Assembly: GCF_000001735.4 (NCBI RefSeq)
Contig: NC_003071.7
Coordinates: forward strand, 16,777,443-16,841,442
Length of the DNA stretch: 64,000 bases
Direction of reading: 5' to 3'
From: Arabidopsis thaliana
Lineage: Eukaryota > Streptophyta > Magnoliopsida > Brassicales > Brassicaceae
Shown: positions 61,247 through 64,000 of the stretch, piece by piece
How positions within the stretch are numbered: the first letter of the stretch is position 1
Layout of the letters: each line of letters starts with the position of its first letter
The notes under the pieces: generated by a model
The model's input: the letters and a program-made list of their open reading frames with translations, nothing else
Told to the model about the DNA's origin: nothing
Databases searched by the model: none
Program-made: the position numbers and the translations under genes

Positions 61247-62887
61247 GCAGTCTCAGCATCTTCTCTGATCCATGGTCTGGAGACACATCCCCAAACTTTC
61301 CTTGACTGGTTCAACCAATTGCAAACGCCGCTAGATTGTTATACCCTGAGTACTCTTTTGGCCATTATATGACTGCAAGTTATAAGGTGCCTCTCCTTTT
61401 CAGCTTGTTATGTCATGGATCCCTGTAGAAACAAAAGAATCTTGTTCATTGGATAGAAACAATGTCAAGCCATTGCAATCTGCAGCCTTTCCCATTTCGT
61501 GTGTTTGCTCTTTGGAGATTGTTTCAGTTTCTTGATGCTGATTTTGAGTAATGGTAACCGATGTGTTGATGTTTTAGCACATTTTGCATCCGCTTGGCGT
61601 TGGATAAGTGGATATCTCTTTTCTTTCAGTGAGTTTTCTGATAGGCGAGTGATCAATGTTTAGGATAGAGATGTTGCAATTGACCAAAAATCCACGAACC
61701 AGATTGTTCTTTTAGTGATCTCGGTTAAATTTGAGCCGATTTAGAAACTGGTCTAGCTGAGCCAAACCGGTCAAACTGGCCGGTCCAGTCGTCATAATAT
61801 ACAGTAGTTGCCAATGAAGCTTCTTGAAAGCATCTCTTTGTACAATTTTGAGTATTGTAGCATCTAAAGAAACATTGGCTTAGTGTTTTGTTTTGTTGGA
61901 CGAAGAGTGTGTACAAAGAGGAAAAGTGAGAGCCAACAACTTGAGCTTGAAAGCCCAACAATTTCTCAACTAATTCCACTATTCATTTCATCTTGAACTC
62001 TCTCCTGATAGTTACTATATAAAAAAAAAAAATTATAGACCGATAATTAAGATTTTGTTTGATCTCACATTGTTCAGTATTAATTTTAATAAATGTCAGT
62101 TTTGTTCTATATTGTTTTCTAAGTAACATCAAAAATCCATTGGACAAAGGTAAAGACAACGATGTCTCATCTTTACAAATTGATCAACTGTACGAAAACA
62201 CCTCAAGGACACTTAGCTTAGAAGCCAAGTGAATTTATATTCCTCACCTCCATCAATCATCATCTCAAAGTTTCCAATAGCCTAAGAAACTAATAATTTT
62301 TGTTCCTTTTTGACAGATATTAGAAGAGTATTCATAGTAAAAAGGACAAAGGAAGCCAATGATTTAATCATAACCATCTAGGTTGGATTTAATCAAATAC
62401 AAAACGGACTAGATGTAGTCCACAGTGAACTCAGTGATTGTTTTTGTCTTAAAATCAAGGTAAATCACATGATTACTTAAAAACAAACAGAGATATACAT
62501 TTTTGCTGAAAACACGAATGTGTATATAAATGGATTAAATCTTACGAAAAAGCATTAGTTAGTAGACAACCACTCTGTTGCGTCAACATTTACCTACTCA
62601 TCACTCTTAAGTATACTTCCTTTGCTAATTCACAAAAATTTCATCACCTAATATAATCATAACCATATTATAAATAGTTTAATCATTGTACAATTCACAT
62701 CTTTAGTATTTCTTGAAGCAATTCCAAAATAAAGTTCTTTTGGCTTCCTCCTCCCACATTCTTATTTGGTTGAGGAGAATGAGATCATCAAGAACACAAA
62801 GTGTTCATTTCTTAATTTTATCTCCTCTTTTCCTAATAATATAAAATTTGAAATCACATTTGTAACACTAATTCTCAAATCCTAAAC
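61247..62887. other. Intergenic: ATG27-like 3' flank and TBL33 promoter
   Basis: About 1.6 kb. At 61741-61800 there is a cluster of CCGGT-type repeats. A minus-strand ATG frame (61725-61979) has no recognisable homology. TATAAATAG at 62669-62677 is a good TATA for TBL33, about 220 bp before its ATG. Confidence 0.5.
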
Positions 62888-64000
62888 ATGAAACCTTCAT
62901 CACCAATTTCACTCACTAGTTCTTCAATTGCTAGAAAAGCTCGTTTTTCTCCTTACCTCTTCACACTCTTAGCCTTCATTCTTTTCGTCTCTGTCCTCTA
63001 TGGTGAAGATTTTATGTGCATCTTTGGACAGCTCGAGCCTAACTTCGTCCTCCCGCCTTCTCGAACACCCGGTAATATTTTGTTTATTCACTAAACTTGT
63101 GGTTTGAATACGCGTTGACAATGAGGAATTGAGTTTGTGTTTTGGTTTTCAATTTCTTGGATTCTTAAGAAAAGAATAAGAAATCGGAGAAGCTTGCGTT
63201 TGCTATTGGTAAAACAGAGGAAAGCTGTGACGTTTTCAGCGGGAAATGGGTGAGAGATGAAGTCTCCCGACCACTGTATGAGGAATGGGAGTGTCCGTAC
63301 ATTCAACCTCAGCTTACATGTCAAGAACACGGCCGTCCCGACAAAGACTACCAGTTTTGGCGGTGGCAGCCTAATCACTGCGATCTTCCCTCGTAAGCTC
63401 ACTCTAAACGCTCTGTTTTCTCTGTTTCATGGGTTACTCTGTTTTCTCTGTTTCATGTGTTGCTCTGTTTTCTCTGTTTCATAGGTTCAACGCGTCACTG
63501 ATGCTGGAGACATTAAGAGGGAAGAGGATGATGTATGTAGGAGACTCGTTAAACCGTGGAATGTTTGTATCAATGATTTGTCTTCTTCATCGTCTTATTC
63601 CTGAAGATCAGAAATCAATTAAAACCAATGGTTCCCTCACTGTCTTCACTGCCAAGGTAAACCTATCTACTTAAACTTATTCAAAATTCTCACCTTTTAT
63701 TAGAGCTTATTATATCTTTGTGCAGGAGTATAACGCGACGATAGAGTTCTATTGGGCACCGTTTCTTCTAGAATCGAATTCAGACGATGCAATTGTCCAT
63801 AGAATATCGGATAGGGTTGTGAGAAAAGGATCAATTAACAAACATGGTCGTCACTGGAAAGGAGTCGATATAATCATCTTCAACACTTATCTGTGGTGGA
63901 TGACTGGATTGAAGATGAACATCTTGTAATCATTTTGAAACTTAAAATCGTAACAATTCATATAACTATACTTATCAATCATATTAGAGAGGTTTCTGAT
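62888..64000 (+). CDS. TBL33: Trichome birefringence-like protein 33, 5' part (runs off the window)
   Basis: Exons 62888-63071, 63170-63392, 63485-63656 and 63726-63925 are in phase and give about 259 residues; the remaining exon(s) lie beyond the edge. A basic N-terminus and membrane anchor (about 21-38, [18 protein letters not shown]) give type II Golgi topology. The TBL domain begins [20 protein letters not shown]; the catalytic GDS is in [12 protein letters not shown] (155-157) and the window ends after [16 protein letters not shown]. The DxxH part is missing here. The relatives TBL3/31/33 acetylate xylan. Intron 2 contains a 26-bp tandem repeat. Exact symbol from recalled locus order (At2g40320). 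Confidence 0.92.
63411..63484 (+). repeat. 26-bp tandem repeat within TBL33 intron 2
   Basis: Units at 63411-63436, 63437-63462 and 63463-63484 (last one cut short by the exon). Each begins CTCTGTTTTCTCTGTTTCAT and differs only in its last bases. The third unit ends CATAG, the splice acceptor; the first two end CATGGG.. and CATGTG.., with no AG. Confidence 0.9.

Noticed and set aside
61725-61979. 84-codon minus frame after the ATG27-like gene
   Set aside because: No motif; includes repeated CCGGT-type sequence. Could be UTR or a repeat fragment, but no support for a protein.
1-64000. tRNA, rRNA, CRISPR, operons, ribosome binding sites
   Set aside because: No cloverleaf with intact A and B boxes, no spaced identical repeats and no bacterial gene layout were found; the gene structure is nuclear eukaryotic.

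Overview
The window is a nuclear plant chromosome segment: AT-rich intergenic DNA, GT-AG introns of about 70 to 700 bp, single-gene transcription units and plant-only families. Gene content and order match my memory of Arabidopsis thaliana chromosome 2, about At2g40160 to At2g40320. Locus names are recalled; the exon models were derived by hand from reading frame and splice sites. Nearly all spliced models close in frame.

Layout from left to right. TBL30 (+) and EM6 (-) converge. EM6 and the MAPK-docking phosphatase PP2C5/AP2C3 (+) share a 2.35-kb divergent upstream region. LEW3/ALG11 (+), bHLH51 (+) and the 25-residue ribosomal protein RPL41 (-) follow, then the type I MADS gene AGL48 (-) and ABI4 (-). 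A 5.7-kb gap precedes an intronless BAHD acyltransferase (-). A 6.5-kb gene-poor gap leads to a PPR-like gene (+) and a GDSL lipase (+) that carries a solo LTR in intron 1. Next come a GARP/MYB-like factor (-), an inactive receptor-like kinase (-), the methyltransferase PMT23 (-), eIF2alpha (-), plastid ferritin FER4 (-), a polygalacturonase (+), an ATG27-like membrane protein (+) and the 5' part of TBL33 (+), which runs off the right edge.

This is not an operon-like system, but themes recur. Seed and ABA biology: EM6, PP2C5 and ABI4 lie within 18 kb. Cell wall and Golgi/ER glycan work: two TBL genes, PMT23, polygalacturonase, GDSL lipase and ALG11. Translation: RPL41 and eIF2alpha, whose promoters carry TGGGCY (site II) boxes. 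The PPR and ATG27-like genes also have site II boxes, and RPL41 and PPR have telo-boxes.

The most interesting items outside ordinary genes are: the solo LTR with a perfect 5-bp target duplication; a foldback element at 21161-21432 whose end motif recurs at 12689-12707; a 12-codon uORF and a CACCG box beside the ABI4 TATA; a 26-bp tandem repeat that supplies a TBL33 splice acceptor; a 49-codon ORF in an otherwise empty gap (30706-30855); a coding-like relic interrupted by one TAG (44207-44512); and a C-terminal YSQV sorting-type motif in the ATG27-like protein.
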